A stretch of DNA of 64,000 nucleotides, taken from the NCBI GenBank assembly GCA_963782885.1, contig CAWALL010000040.1, positions 744,001 through 808,000 of the forward strand, given 5' to 3'. The position numbers and the translations under genes are program-made. Under the pieces are notes generated by a model. The model made no database searches. It saw only the letters and a program-made list of their open reading frames with translations, and had not been told where the DNA came from. Of this stretch, positions 1-8,261 are shown piece by piece. This DNA is from DATAOG01 sp963782885 (GTDB taxonomy: Bacteria > Pseudomonadota > Alphaproteobacteria > Geminicoccales > Geminicoccaceae). Position 1 is the first letter of the stretch, and the number at the start of each line of letters is the position of its first letter.

Positions 1-1006
1 CGAAGGCGGCGACCTCGACCTGACTGACCTCCGGCAGGCTCTCCAACCCCTTGTTGATACCGACCCAATCCGACAGCGCGGTGATCGGGATGTCGACCAC
101 CATGATCCCGGCCTGGTCGAAGCGCAAGAGGTTGGCACTCTTCCAGCGCTCGTCGAGGCTGTTCTGCACGCCGCGCACGACCTCGCTGAGCAGGTCCTCG
201 AGCGTCTGGTCGGGACGGGCACGCACCGTCTCCGGCGGATTGAGCTGCTCGGTCCGACCGATCCGGTCCATCGTCACCTGCACGGCCGGTGGCCCCTGGG
301 CGGACGCGTCTTCGGCCGCCTTGCCGGCCGGCGGCGCCGGCCCGACCAGCCTGGCGGTGACCACGAGCGCGTCCTCGCTGTTGTAACGCCGGGCGAGCCC
401 GATCAGTGCCGCGCGATCGTTTGCCTGCACCTGCTCGGCGCTGAGGCTGCTCATGTCCTCGAGATCGCCGAGCGGCAGCACCAGGCGCAGGAGCCGCTCC
501 GGCTCGAGGTTCTGCTCCCAGGCCTGCCACCAGGGATTGTTGTCCGGCCACAGGCGGGCGCCATCCGGGCCTTGGTAGAGCGGCAGCACCACGATGGGCG
601 CCGAGCGCGCTTCAGCGAAGCTCACGCCCGCGCTCTGCAACAGCTCGCGCACCGCGTCCGGCTCGTAGCTGACGGTCAGCTTGGCGATGTAGCGGGTTGA
701 GGACAGCTCCTCGCTGGTGATCTCGAAATTGCGGACGTAACGCTCGATGTTGAGGTCGCCGACGGTCGGCAGCAAATTCTGCTCCTCGGCCGGAACCAGC
801 CGGTGCATCAGCCGCTCCAGGCCCTCCCGCTTGCCCTGCTCGAGGGCCTGGCTGCGCGCCGTGACCGCATCCTTGGCGTTGGCGTCGACCGGGATGCCGC
901 TGACCTGGAACACCGCCGGGTCGGCCTCGGCATGGCCCGGTGACGGCAGGATCGTCAGACCAAACCAGGCGGCGATCAGGGTATGGCAGACGCGCGATTG
1001 GAGCAT
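1..1006 (-). CDS. DUF2066 domain-containing protein, 3' end outside window
   Basis: About 335 residues are visible, reading left and out of the window. The ATG at 1004-1006 is followed by a signal-peptide-like N-terminus (hydrophobic AAWFGLTILP, then a likely cleavage after GHA), so the protein is probably exported. Downstream come a helix-rich segment (ARSQALEQGKREGLERLM) and the motif RYIAKLTVSYEPDAV, which fit the DUF2066 family of unknown function. It is divergent from purM with 81 bp between start codons, an arrangement I recall as common in Rhodospirillales. Family assignment is by recognition of motif and context only. Confidence 0.72.
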   Translation of the reverse strand, partial: MLQSRVCHTLIAAWFGLTILPSPGHAEADPAVFQVSGIPVDANAKDAVTARSQALEQGKREGLERLMHRLVPAEEQNLLPTVGDLNIERYVRNFEITSEELSSTRYIAKLTVSYEPDAVRELLQSAGVSFAEARSAPIVVLPLYQGPDGARLWPDNNPWWQAWEQNLEPERLLRLVLPLGDLEDMSSLSAEQVQANDRAALIGLARRYNSEDALVVTARLVGPAPPAGKAAEDASAQGPPAVQVTMDRIGRTEQLNPPETVRARPDQTLEDLLSEVVRGVQNSLDERWKSANLLRFDQAGIMVVDIPITALSDWVGINKGLESLPEVSQVEVAAF

Positions 1007-1087
1007 TGCAAAGCCGTCCGGATTGCCTAAGCTGGCGATACGCTTTGCCAGCTCGCATCGAGCGCCAACCTAGCCAAGCCTGCGGTT

Positions 1088-2161
1088 ATGACACAAGAGA
1101 CGCTGGAGCCGCTCGACGCGAATCGCTATCGGCAGGCCGGGGTCGACATCGAGGCCGGCCAGGCCCTGGTCGACGCGATCGGGCCGCTGGTCCGCTCGAC
1201 CGCCCGGCCTGGCGCCACCGCCGAGCTCGGCGGCTTCGGCGGCCTATTCGACCTGCGCGAGGCGGGTTTCGAGCAGCCGCTCCTGGTCGCCACCACCGAC
1301 GGCGTCGGCACCAAGCTGCAGCTGCTGGCGCAGAGCGGCCGGCACACGGTCGCCGGTTTCGATCTGGTAGCGATGTGCGTCAACGACCTGCTCGCCCAGG
1401 GCGCCCAGCCGCTGTTCCTGCTCGATTATTTCGCCACCGCCAAGCTCGACTCGGTCGCGGCACGGGCGGTGATCGCCGGGGTGGTCGAGGGCTGCCGGGA
1501 GGCCGGTTGCGCGCTGATCGGCGGCGAGACCGCGGAGATGCCGGGCCATTACCGGCCTGGCGACTACGACCTCGCGGGCTTCGCGGTCGGCGCGGTCGAG
1601 CGCTCGCGGCTCTTGCCGCGACCCGACATCGGTCCGGGCGACGTCCTGCTCGGCCTCGCCTCGAGCGGCGTGCACGCCAACGGCTTCTCGCTGATCCGCA
1701 AGGTGCTGCGCGATCAGGGTCTGTTCCTGGCCGATCCGGCGCCGTTCGCCGCCGACCAGACGCTCGCCTCGGCGCTGCTGGTGCCGACCCGGATCTACGT
1801 CCGCGGCCTGCTCGGGCTGTTCGAGCACGAGGTGATCAAGGCGGTCGCCCACATCACCGGCGGCGGCCTGACCGAGAATCTGCCACGCGTCCTGCCCGAG
1901 GGCGTGGTCGCCCGGATCGACGCCGACAGCTGGCATGCCTCGCCGGTTTTTCTCTGGTTGTACGAGACCGCGCGCATGACCGCCGACGAGATGCTGCGCA
2001 CCTTCAACTGCGGCATCGGCATGGTCCTGGTCGTGGTCGCCGAGTACGCCGACGACGTGACCCGGTTCCTGACCGAAAAGGGCGAGACCGTCTACCGGCT
2101 GGGCGAGCTGGTCGCCGGCGACGGCCCAGCCAAAGTCCGGGTCGACGGCATGGATGGCTGA
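1088..2161 (+). CDS. purM: Phosphoribosylformylglycinamidine cyclo-ligase (AIR synthase)
   Basis: Catalyses ATP-dependent ring closure of FGAM to AIR, step five of de novo purine synthesis, in the cytosol. The 357-residue product has the usual length. Visible hallmarks are YRQAGVDIEAG near the N-terminus, the ATP/substrate loop VATTDGVGTKLQLL, VAMCVNDLLAQGAQPLFLLDY, GCALIGGETAEMPGHY and the late HITGGGLTENLPRVLP. The ATG start has no ATG upstream in frame before the divergent DUF2066 gene. Its last 8 bp overlap purN, so the two are translationally coupled. Confidence 0.97.
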   Translation: MTQETLEPLDANRYRQAGVDIEAGQALVDAIGPLVRSTARPGATAELGGFGGLFDLREAGFEQPLLVATTDGVGTKLQLLAQSGRHTVAGFDLVAMCVNDLLAQGAQPLFLLDYFATAKLDSVAARAVIAGVVEGCREAGCALIGGETAEMPGHYRPGDYDLAGFAVGAVERSRLLPRPDIGPGDVLLGLASSGVHANGFSLIRKVLRDQGLFLADPAPFAADQTLASALLVPTRIYVRGLLGLFEHEVIKAVAHITGGGLTENLPRVLPEGVVARIDADSWHASPVFLWLYETARMTADEMLRTFNCGIGMVLVVVAEYADDVTRFLTEKGETVYRLGELVAGDGPAKVRVDGMDG

Positions 2162-2849
2162 TCCGGCCGCCCGCCGGCGCGCGGCCGTCCTGATCTCGGG
2201 GCGCGGCAGCAATCTGCGAGCGCTGATCGAGCACTGCGCGACGCCTGGCGCCAGTGCCGAGATCGCGCTGGTGCTCGCCGATCAGCCGGAGGCGCCGGGC
2301 CTCGAGCACGCCCGCGCCGCCGGCATCCGCTCCGACATCGTCAGCCAAAAGCCCCGGATCGAGTTGGAGCGGCAGATCAGCAGATCGTTAAAAAACCGTG
2401 ACATCGAAATAGTTTGCCTGGCCGGGTTCATGCGCGTGCTGAGCCCGGATTTCGTCGAGGCCTGGCGCGATCGCCTGCTCAACGTCCATCCCTCGCTGCT
2501 GCCCGCCTTTCGCGGCCTGGACACGCACCGGCGCGCCCTCGAGGCCGGCGTCCGCTTTCATGGCTGCACGGTCCACTTCGTGCGCGCCGAGGTCGACGCC
2601 GGCCCGATCATCGTCCAGGGGGCCCTCGCGGTGCGCCCCGCCGACACGCCCGACAGCTTGGCCGCGCGCGTGCTCGCGCTCGAGCACCGCTGCTACCCGC
2701 TGGCGCTCGAGCTGGTCGCTTCGGGTCGCGTTCGGATGGTGGATGAGCACGTTGTGGTGGAAGGTGCAGATGCGCCTAGCACTATGCTCGTCAGTCCTGC
2801 GACAGGTGTCGCGCTTCAGGCAATGCCAACGGCCGATGATCCAAGCTAA
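2154..2849 (+). CDS. purN: Phosphoribosylglycinamide formyltransferase
   Basis: Transfers a formyl group from 10-formyl-THF to GAR, step three of purine synthesis. The N-terminus carries VLISGRGSNLRALI (phosphate-binding loop). Further motifs are VCLAGFMRVLSPDFV, the catalytic stretch NVHPSLLPAFRG with conserved His, HRRALEAGVRFHGCTVHFV and a late Asp in VDAGPIIVQGA. The ATG lies inside the purM 3' end (8-bp overlap). The 231-residue product is slightly long. The tail after residue 195 still fits PurN (RMVDEHVVVEGADAP), but its codon use drifts to lower GC, next to the low-GC hypothetical gene that follows on the opposite strand. Confidence 0.96.
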   Translation: MADPAARRRAAVLISGRGSNLRALIEHCATPGASAEIALVLADQPEAPGLEHARAAGIRSDIVSQKPRIELERQISRSLKNRDIEIVCLAGFMRVLSPDFVEAWRDRLLNVHPSLLPAFRGLDTHRRALEAGVRFHGCTVHFVRAEVDAGPIIVQGALAVRPADTPDSLAARVLALEHRCYPLALELVASGRVRMVDEHVVVEGADAPSTMLVSPATGVALQAMPTADDPS

Positions 2850-2853
2850 ATAC

Positions 2854-3381
2854 CTAGTTGTCCTCTATCATCGAGCGAGATCCGCTGAGTGTTCTTCTCA
2901 CCATAGCGCGCACCAAAGCATTCTCGTCGAGATACCGACAGATCTGATCATTAGCGTCATGAATTTCCCTGACGAGAGATCTAATTCGATCTGCGGTGCC
3001 TTCGACATCACTTGTTCGCAAGACTCTAGATTTGAATCCGTTCTTTCCGCGCGCGGATAATTTCAGCCCCTCAAGATCACCTTGATCGTTCTTATGCCAC
3101 AAGCCGTGAACGATATCATTGCGACCTCTTTGCTCACACTCGATACTGTCGGCGATCTTGTTCAGAAGCGCCCTCACCTCTTCACTGAATTCAGGTAGGC
3201 TTCCGACGCTGCGCAATACGTGAAGCTGGTTCGCCACGCTCATGTGGCTGAAGAGAATGGCGCTTTCCGGGAATTCGATGCCGCACAGCCGGGCTATGAC
3301 GCTACTGAGGCCGAATTCCACATGCGACCACTGAATAACGACGAGGCCAATCGCCCTTGGTAGATCCCGGTTCTCGCTCAC
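2854..3381 (-). CDS. Hypothetical protein with HEPN-like RX4H motif
   Basis: I do not recognise a named family. The GTG start overlaps the ndk stop as GTGA, so translation is probably coupled to ndk. The 175-residue product is mostly helical and contains QRGRNDIVHGLWH (about residues 95-107), whose R-N-x-x-V-H spacing matches the RX4-6H motif of HEPN-fold proteins, many of which are RNases or toxin parts. Base composition is clearly lower in GC than purN, ndk or holC, suggesting recent acquisition between two core genes. Without a structure search the HEPN link is a suggestion only; a longer upstream start inside ndk is possible but would add residues in the wrong composition. Confidence 0.6.
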   Translation of the reverse strand: MSENRDLPRAIGLVVIQWSHVEFGLSSVIARLCGIEFPESAILFSHMSVANQLHVLRSVGSLPEFSEEVRALLNKIADSIECEQRGRNDIVHGLWHKNDQGDLEGLKLSARGKNGFKSRVLRTSDVEGTADRIRSLVREIHDANDQICRYLDENALVRAMVRRTLSGSRSMIEDN

Positions 3382-3800
3382 CCGACGATGTCGCACTCGG
3401 CGAAGAAGAACGCGATCTCGCGGGCGGCGGTGTCCGGCGCGTCGGAGCCGTGCACCGAGTTGGCCTCGATCGATTCGGCGAAGTCCTTTCGGATCGTGCC
3501 GGCATCGGCCTTGGCCGGGTCGGTGGCGCCCATCACTTCGCGGTTGCGCTCGACCGCGTTCTCGCCTTCGAGCACCTGCACGACCACCGGGCCCGAGGTC
3601 ATGAACTCGCACAGGCTGCGATAGAAGGGCCGGTCCTTGTGCACCGCATAGAAGGCCTCGACCTGGGCGCGGGTCAGCCGCAGGCGCCGCTGGCCGACGA
3701 TCCGGAGCCCCGCGGCCTCGAGCCGGGCGTTGATCTGGCCGGTCAGATTGCGCCGGGTCGCGTCGGGCTTGATGATCGAGAGCGTCCGCTCGATGGCCAT
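3378..3800 (-). CDS. ndk: Nucleoside diphosphate kinase
   Basis: Exchanges the gamma-phosphate between NTPs and NDPs through a phospho-histidine. The product is 140 residues, the family norm. MAIERTLSIIKPDATRRN is the conserved N-terminus, and the active-site His is H117 within NSVHGSDAP, followed by the standard C-terminus AAREIAFFFAECDI. The ATG at 3798-3800 was chosen because it gives the canonical N-terminus; an open frame continues upstream but is non-homologous. It lies 67 bp downstream of holC on the same strand, with pepA further up. Confidence 0.97.
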   Translation of the reverse strand: MAIERTLSIIKPDATRRNLTGQINARLEAAGLRIVGQRRLRLTRAQVEAFYAVHKDRPFYRSLCEFMTSGPVVVQVLEGENAVERNREVMGATDPAKADAGTIRKDFAESIEANSVHGSDAPDTAAREIAFFFAECDIVG

Positions 3801-3867
3801 GTTGTCCTCGTCCTGCTGGGCTGGCGCGGCCTTATAGCCGGCCGGCCGGGCGGGCGAAAGAGGCCGG

Positions 3868-4320
3868 TCAGCCGTCGGCAGCCTTCTGCCAGCCGCGCTC
3901 CGTCTGCTGCCAGTAGGTGACCGGCGCGCCCTGCTCGCGCCGCTGGCGCCAGAGAGAGCGCGCGCGCTCGACCGCCTGCGGGTCGTTGCCGTCGAAGAGG
4001 TAGAGGCAGCGGCCGAACTGAGGCGGCGGCTCGGTCTCGACGCCGTCGACCAGGACCAGCACGCTCGCGCCGTTCGGGTAGTCGGCCTCGTCGGTGAGAA
4101 AGACGGGCTGGTCCTCGGCGAAGCCGTCCGCGCGCGAGCCATGGGGGAGAAAACTGTCGCGGCCGAAGGTCCAGAGCGCCCGGTTGAGCGCCTCGACCCG
4201 GTCGGCCGAGGCTGCTCGCACCACCGCCCGCTGGCCGCTCGCCAGGACCCGCTCGAGCAGCCGGCCGAGCGCCGGCTCGAGCGGCGTGCGCTGCAGATGG
4301 TAGAAGGCGAACTCGACCAT
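3868..4320 (-). CDS. holC: DNA polymerase III subunit chi
   Basis: Clamp-loader accessory subunit that binds SSB and psi in the replisome. The 150-residue product begins MVEFAFYHLQRTPLEPALGRLLERV, typical for alphaproteobacterial HolC, and includes RADGFAEDQPVFLTDE (DNA-pol3-chi signature region), GASVLVLVDG and a C-terminal RARSLWRQRREQG helix. Start chosen at the ATG 23 bp after the pepA stop. The pepA-holC-ndk order is the one usual in alphaproteobacteria. Confidence 0.93.
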   Translation of the reverse strand: MVEFAFYHLQRTPLEPALGRLLERVLASGQRAVVRAASADRVEALNRALWTFGRDSFLPHGSRADGFAEDQPVFLTDEADYPNGASVLVLVDGVETEPPPQFGRCLYLFDGNDPQAVERARSLWRQRREQGAPVTYWQQTERGWQKAADG

Positions 4321-4343
4321 CCGGCCGGGCGGCGCCCGGGCGC

Positions 4344-5846
4344 TCAGCTTTCGTAGTGATCGGCGATCAAGCGGTCGAGCAGGCGCACCCCGAAGCCGGT
4401 GGCGCCCTTGCCGGCGAGCGGCAGGTCCTGCTGCGACCAGGCGACGCCGGCGATGTCGAGATGCGCCCAGGGCACGTCGCCGACGAAGCGCTGCAGGAAC
4501 ACGGCACCGGCGGTCGCGCCGGCCTCGCGCGCCCGGCCGACGTTCTTGATGTCGGCGATCTCGGATTTGATGTGCTTCATGTAGGCGTCGCCCAGCGGCA
4601 TCCGCCAGAGCCGCTCGCCGACCGCCTCGCCGGCCGCGCTCAGCCAGGCCGCGAGCTCCTCGTCGGGGGTGAACAGGCCGGCCTGCTCGTGGCCGAGCGC
4701 CACGATGATCGCCCCGGTCAGGGTCGCGAGGTCGATCATCGCCTGGGGCTTGAAGCGCTCCTTGGCGTAGTGCAGGACGTCCGCGAGCACGAGCCGGCCT
4801 TCGGCGTCGGTGTTGACCACCTCGATCGTCAGCCCCGACATCGCGGTGATCACGTCGCCCGGCCGCTGGGCGGTGCCGGACGGCATGTTCTCGGTCAGCC
4901 CGAGGACGCCGACCACGTTCGCCCTGGCGCGCCGGCGGGCGAGCGCCTCCATGGCGCCGAACACGGCGCCGGCGCCGCCCATGTCCCACTTCATCTCCTC
5001 CATGCCGGCCGCGGGCTTGATCGAGAGGCCGCCGGAATCGAAGCAGACGCCCTTGCCGATCAGCGCGACCGGCGGCGCGCCCTCGGGCCCGCCCTGCCAG
5101 CGCAGCACCGCGACCCGCGGCTCGCGCACGCTGCCCTGCGCGACCCCGAGCAGCGCCCGCATGCCGAGCCGGCGCAGCTCTTCCGGCCCGAGCACGTCGA
5201 CCTCGAGGCCGAGCTCGCCGCCGAGCTTCTGGCATTCCTCGGCGAAGCGCTCGGGCGAGAGCACGTTGGCGGGCTCCGAGACCAGGTCGCGGCTGTGGCC
5301 GACGCCGCGGATCACCGCTTCGGCCGCCGCCCACCCGGCTTTGGCCGCGTCCGGCTCGGCGACCAGGAACGTCAGCCCCACGACCTCGCCCGCCGATTCG
5401 TCGTCCTGCGACTTCTGGGTCCGGTACTTGTCGAACCGGTAGCTGCGCAGACAGGCGCCGCTCGCCAGGGCGAGCGCGAGCCGGGTCGGCTCGAGCGCCA
5501 GACCCGGAACGGCGTCGACCGCGACGCTCGCCTCGCCGACCCGGAGCCCCTTCAATTTCAGCGCCAGGCTGCCGCCCAGGGCCTCGAGATCCAACACCTT
5601 GGCGTCCTCCAACTTGCCCAGCGCCAGCACGACCACGCGCTCGAGGTCGAGCCCGGCCGGGTACAGAAGCTCGATCGCCTGACCACGCTTGAAGGTCTCG
5701 CCCGCCATCTGCACGGCCCGCGTCACCGCCCCCCCGGCGCGCTGATCGAGCGCCCGGGCGCTCGGGCCGAGCGCGCCCCCGAGCGGCGCGAGCACGACCA
5801 GGGTCCCGGCCGCGGGCGGTTGCGCGGCGGCAAACTCGATCCTCAT
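4344..5846 (-). CDS. pepA: Leucyl aminopeptidase (M17)
   Basis: Cytosolic two-metal aminopeptidase releasing N-terminal amino acids. The 500-residue product has the M17 layout: a variable N-terminal macro-like domain (1-170) and a catalytic C-terminal domain. Visible signatures are VALIGKGVCFDSGGLSIKP with the metal/substrate Lys and Asp, MEEMKWDMGGAG, and the family motif NTDAEGRLVLADVL with Asp and Glu ligands and catalytic Arg. It is divergent from lptF with 118 bp between the start codons, which must hold both promoters. Confidence 0.97.
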   Translation of the reverse strand: MRIEFAAAQPPAAGTLVVLAPLGGALGPSARALDQRAGGAVTRAVQMAGETFKRGQAIELLYPAGLDLERVVVLALGKLEDAKVLDLEALGGSLALKLKGLRVGEASVAVDAVPGLALEPTRLALALASGACLRSYRFDKYRTQKSQDDESAGEVVGLTFLVAEPDAAKAGWAAAEAVIRGVGHSRDLVSEPANVLSPERFAEECQKLGGELGLEVDVLGPEELRRLGMRALLGVAQGSVREPRVAVLRWQGGPEGAPPVALIGKGVCFDSGGLSIKPAAGMEEMKWDMGGAGAVFGAMEALARRRARANVVGVLGLTENMPSGTAQRPGDVITAMSGLTIEVVNTDAEGRLVLADVLHYAKERFKPQAMIDLATLTGAIIVALGHEQAGLFTPDEELAAWLSAAGEAVGERLWRMPLGDAYMKHIKSEIADIKNVGRAREAGATAGAVFLQRFVGDVPWAHLDIAGVAWSQQDLPLAGKGATGFGVRLLDRLIADHYES

Positions 5847-5927
5847 CCTCGACGCTCCGAAGCGTTGACGGCTAGTAGAAGGACTTCGTGACGGCGGAGG
5901 CGGCGGGCAGCTCGATCATGACAGCTC

Positions 5928-5955
5928 TGTATCGATCAGCGCGCCCCTGTATGAT
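5928..5955 (+). promoter_or_regulatory. Possible lptF promoter, near-leaderless
   Basis: A -10-like TATGAT at 5950-5955 lies 9 bp before the lptF ATG, with a weak -35-like TGTATC at 5928-5933 and 16-bp spacing. If used, transcription would start at about 5962, leaving a leader of only a few bases. The -35 match is poor. Confidence 0.3.
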
Positions 5956-5964
5956 GGCCCGGCG

Positions 5965-7089
5965 ATGAAGCTCTACCTGTACTATCTGCTGCGGCAGCTG
6001 ACCCTGCCGACGGTGTTTGCCACGCTTGCGCTGTCGGGCGCGATCTGGCTGTCTCAATCCCTGCGCTTCGTCGATCTCATTGTCAACAAGGGCATCCCGG
6101 CCACCACCTTCATCTATCTGACCGCGCTGCTGTTCCCCTCGCTGCTGCTCGTGATCCTGCCGTTTGCCCTGTTCTGCGCGGTGCTGTTCGTCTATCACCG
6201 GCTGGCGGTCGAGAGCGAGCTCACCGTGCTCAAGGCGGTCGGCCTCAGCAATCTACAGATCGCGGCGCCCTGCCTGCTGCTGGCCGCGATCGTGACCCTG
6301 ATCAGCTATTCGATCAGCCTGTACTTCATGCCGCTGGCCTTCCGCAGCTTTCGAGCCCTGCAACTCCAGCTCGAGAACGACTTCTCCTACCTGCTGCTGC
6401 AGCCGGGCGTGTTCAACACGCCGGCGGACGGCGTCACGGTCTATGTCCGAGCCTATCGCCCGGACGGTTCGCTCGAGGGTGTGGTCGTGCACGACGAGCG
6501 CCAGCGCAAGCTGCCGGTCACCATGCTGGCGGAGCAAGGCTCCTTGGTTCAGGGCCCCGACGGAGCCCTGTTCGTCCTCGAGCGAGGCAACCGGCAGGAG
6601 TTCAACGTCAAAGATTCCGACAATCCGAGCTTGTCGATCCTGCACTTCGACCGCTACACCCTTGATCTCGCGGCTAACGCGACGCCACCCGGCGAGCGCT
6701 CGCCGAAACCGAAGGAACAATACGTGCAGGAGCTCTTGGATCCCCCGGCATCCTTGAGCAAGGCGCGCCGAATGGGACGGATCGCCGAAGGCCATAAGCG
6801 GCTGACTTGGCCGCTGAATCCACTGGTGTTCGCGCTGATCGCGCTCGCGGCGCTGCTCGCGCGTGGCTTTGACCGCCGCGGACCGTGGCCGAGCCTTTTG
6901 ATCGCGACCATCGGCGTGGTCCTCGATCAGGCGCTGAGCATGGCGATCGGTAGCCTGGCGGAGAGGAATCTGGCGCTCATCCCGCTGCTCTACGCGGTGA
7001 CGATCGTGCCGGCGCTGGTCTGCCTGGCGGTGATCGCCGTCTATCGACCGCGCCGCCGAACCCGGGCTGGGGTCGTTCAGCCGGCATGA
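5965..7089 (+). CDS. lptF: LPS export permease LptF
   Basis: Inner-membrane permease of the LptB2FGC transporter, which extracts LPS for transport to the outer membrane. The 374-residue product has the YjgP/YjgQ layout: three N-terminal membrane helices (YYLLRQLTLPTVFATLALSG, FPSLLLVILPFALFCAVLF, ATLISYSISLY region), a periplasmic beta-jellyroll of about 130 residues (140-270), then three C-terminal helices (WPLNPLVFALIALAALLARG, a second around residues 310-330, and LLYAVTIVPALVCLAVIAVY). The family motif VYHRLAVESELTVLKAVGLS is clear. lptG follows after 6 bp. Confidence 0.95.
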   Translation: MKLYLYYLLRQLTLPTVFATLALSGAIWLSQSLRFVDLIVNKGIPATTFIYLTALLFPSLLLVILPFALFCAVLFVYHRLAVESELTVLKAVGLSNLQIAAPCLLLAAIVTLISYSISLYFMPLAFRSFRALQLQLENDFSYLLLQPGVFNTPADGVTVYVRAYRPDGSLEGVVVHDERQRKLPVTMLAEQGSLVQGPDGALFVLERGNRQEFNVKDSDNPSLSILHFDRYTLDLAANATPPGERSPKPKEQYVQELLDPPASLSKARRMGRIAEGHKRLTWPLNPLVFALIALAALLARGFDRRGPWPSLLIATIGVVLDQALSMAIGSLAERNLALIPLLYAVTIVPALVCLAVIAVYRPRRRTRAGVVQPA

Positions 7090-7095
7090 GGCGGC

Positions 7096-8259
7096 GTGCG
7101 CCCGCCCGAATTCTGGCGGCGCCGGCCAGCGCGCCGCACGTCGCTGCCGGTCAGCGCCGGGTCCGGACTCTCGGTCACCCTGTCCCGCTATCTCGCCCGT
7201 CAGGTGCTGATCGGCATCGCGATCGCGGTCTTCGGCCTGGGGGTGATCGCGCTCGTGGCCGACCTGGTCGAGCTGCTGCGCCGGGCCTACGGCCAGCCCG
7301 GCGTGGGCCTCGGCCTGGTTCTGCTCATGGGGCTGCTGCACCTCCCCTTCCTGGTCCAGAAGCTGATGCCGTTCGCGGTCCTGTTCGGGACCATGCTGAC
7401 CTTTCAACGCCTCACCCGCTCGCATGAGCTGGTGGCCGTCCGCTCGGCCGGCGTCTCCGTCTGGCAGTTCCTGCTGCCGGCTCTGCTGGTCACCCAGGGC
7501 CTCGGGATTTTCACCCTGGTCGCCTTCAACCCGCTCGCCTCGGTCCTGGTGGCGCGCTACGAGGCCCTGCAGCAGCGCTACCTGTCGCAGGACTCGGACC
7601 TGATCGCGGTCGGGCAGGGCGGACTCTGGCTGCGCCAATCCCGGCACGGCGGCGGTGAGCTCCTGGTCCATGCCCGCCAGATGAACCCGGATACCGGACG
7701 CCTTGAGCACGTGATGGTGCTTACGTTCGCGGCCGACGGGACGTTCGCCAGCCGGATTGATGCGGCGCTCGCACACCTGCAGCCGGGCTACTGGGAGCTG
7801 ACCAAGCCGCTGCTGTCGGATCGCGATGGTTACAGTCGGATCGTGCCGAGCATCCGGATTCCGACCAACCTCACGGGCCACCGGATCCAGGACAGCTTCG
7901 CCGCGCCCGAAACCCTCTCCTTCTGGGACCTGCCGGGCTTCGTCAGGGAGCTGGAGGCGGTCGGTTTTTCGGCGCGCGAGCACCGGCTCTACTGGCACGG
8001 ACTGCTGGCCCTGCCGCTGCTGCTGTCGGCTATGCTGCTGATCGGCACTACCTCGAGCCTGCGCCTGGTCCGACGCGGCGGCACTGGGCTGCTGATCACC
8101 GCCGGCCTGGCCACCGGCTTCGTCTTCTACATCCTGTCCGATGTGGTGTTCGCGATCGGATTGTCCGGGCGGCTGCCGGCGGTCCTGGCCGCTTGGACAC
8201 CGGCCGGCATCACCGTCCTGCTCGGATGCACAACCCTGCTGCATCTGGAGGACGGCTGA
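7096..8259 (+). CDS. lptG: LPS export permease LptG
   Basis: Partner of LptF. The 387-residue product shows the same six-helix layout, with LSRYLARQVLIGIAIAVFG at the first helix and the coupling region LTRSHELVAVRSAGVSVWQF. The periplasmic domain spans roughly residues 130-290, and the last helices include LPLLLSAMLLIGTTSSLRLVRRGG. The start is uncertain: the GTG at 7096 gives about 30 extra residues before the first helix, and no ATG lies nearer. It is part of a tight lptF-lptG-lptD-surA-rsmA transcription unit. Confidence 0.93.
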   Translation: MRPPEFWRRRPARRTSLPVSAGSGLSVTLSRYLARQVLIGIAIAVFGLGVIALVADLVELLRRAYGQPGVGLGLVLLMGLLHLPFLVQKLMPFAVLFGTMLTFQRLTRSHELVAVRSAGVSVWQFLLPALLVTQGLGIFTLVAFNPLASVLVARYEALQQRYLSQDSDLIAVGQGGLWLRQSRHGGGELLVHARQMNPDTGRLEHVMVLTFAADGTFASRIDAALAHLQPGYWELTKPLLSDRDGYSRIVPSIRIPTNLTGHRIQDSFAAPETLSFWDLPGFVRELEAVGFSAREHRLYWHGLLALPLLLSAMLLIGTTSSLRLVRRGGTGLLITAGLATGFVFYILSDVVFAIGLSGRLPAVLAAWTPAGITVLLGCTTLLHLEDG

Positions 8260-8261
8260 GC

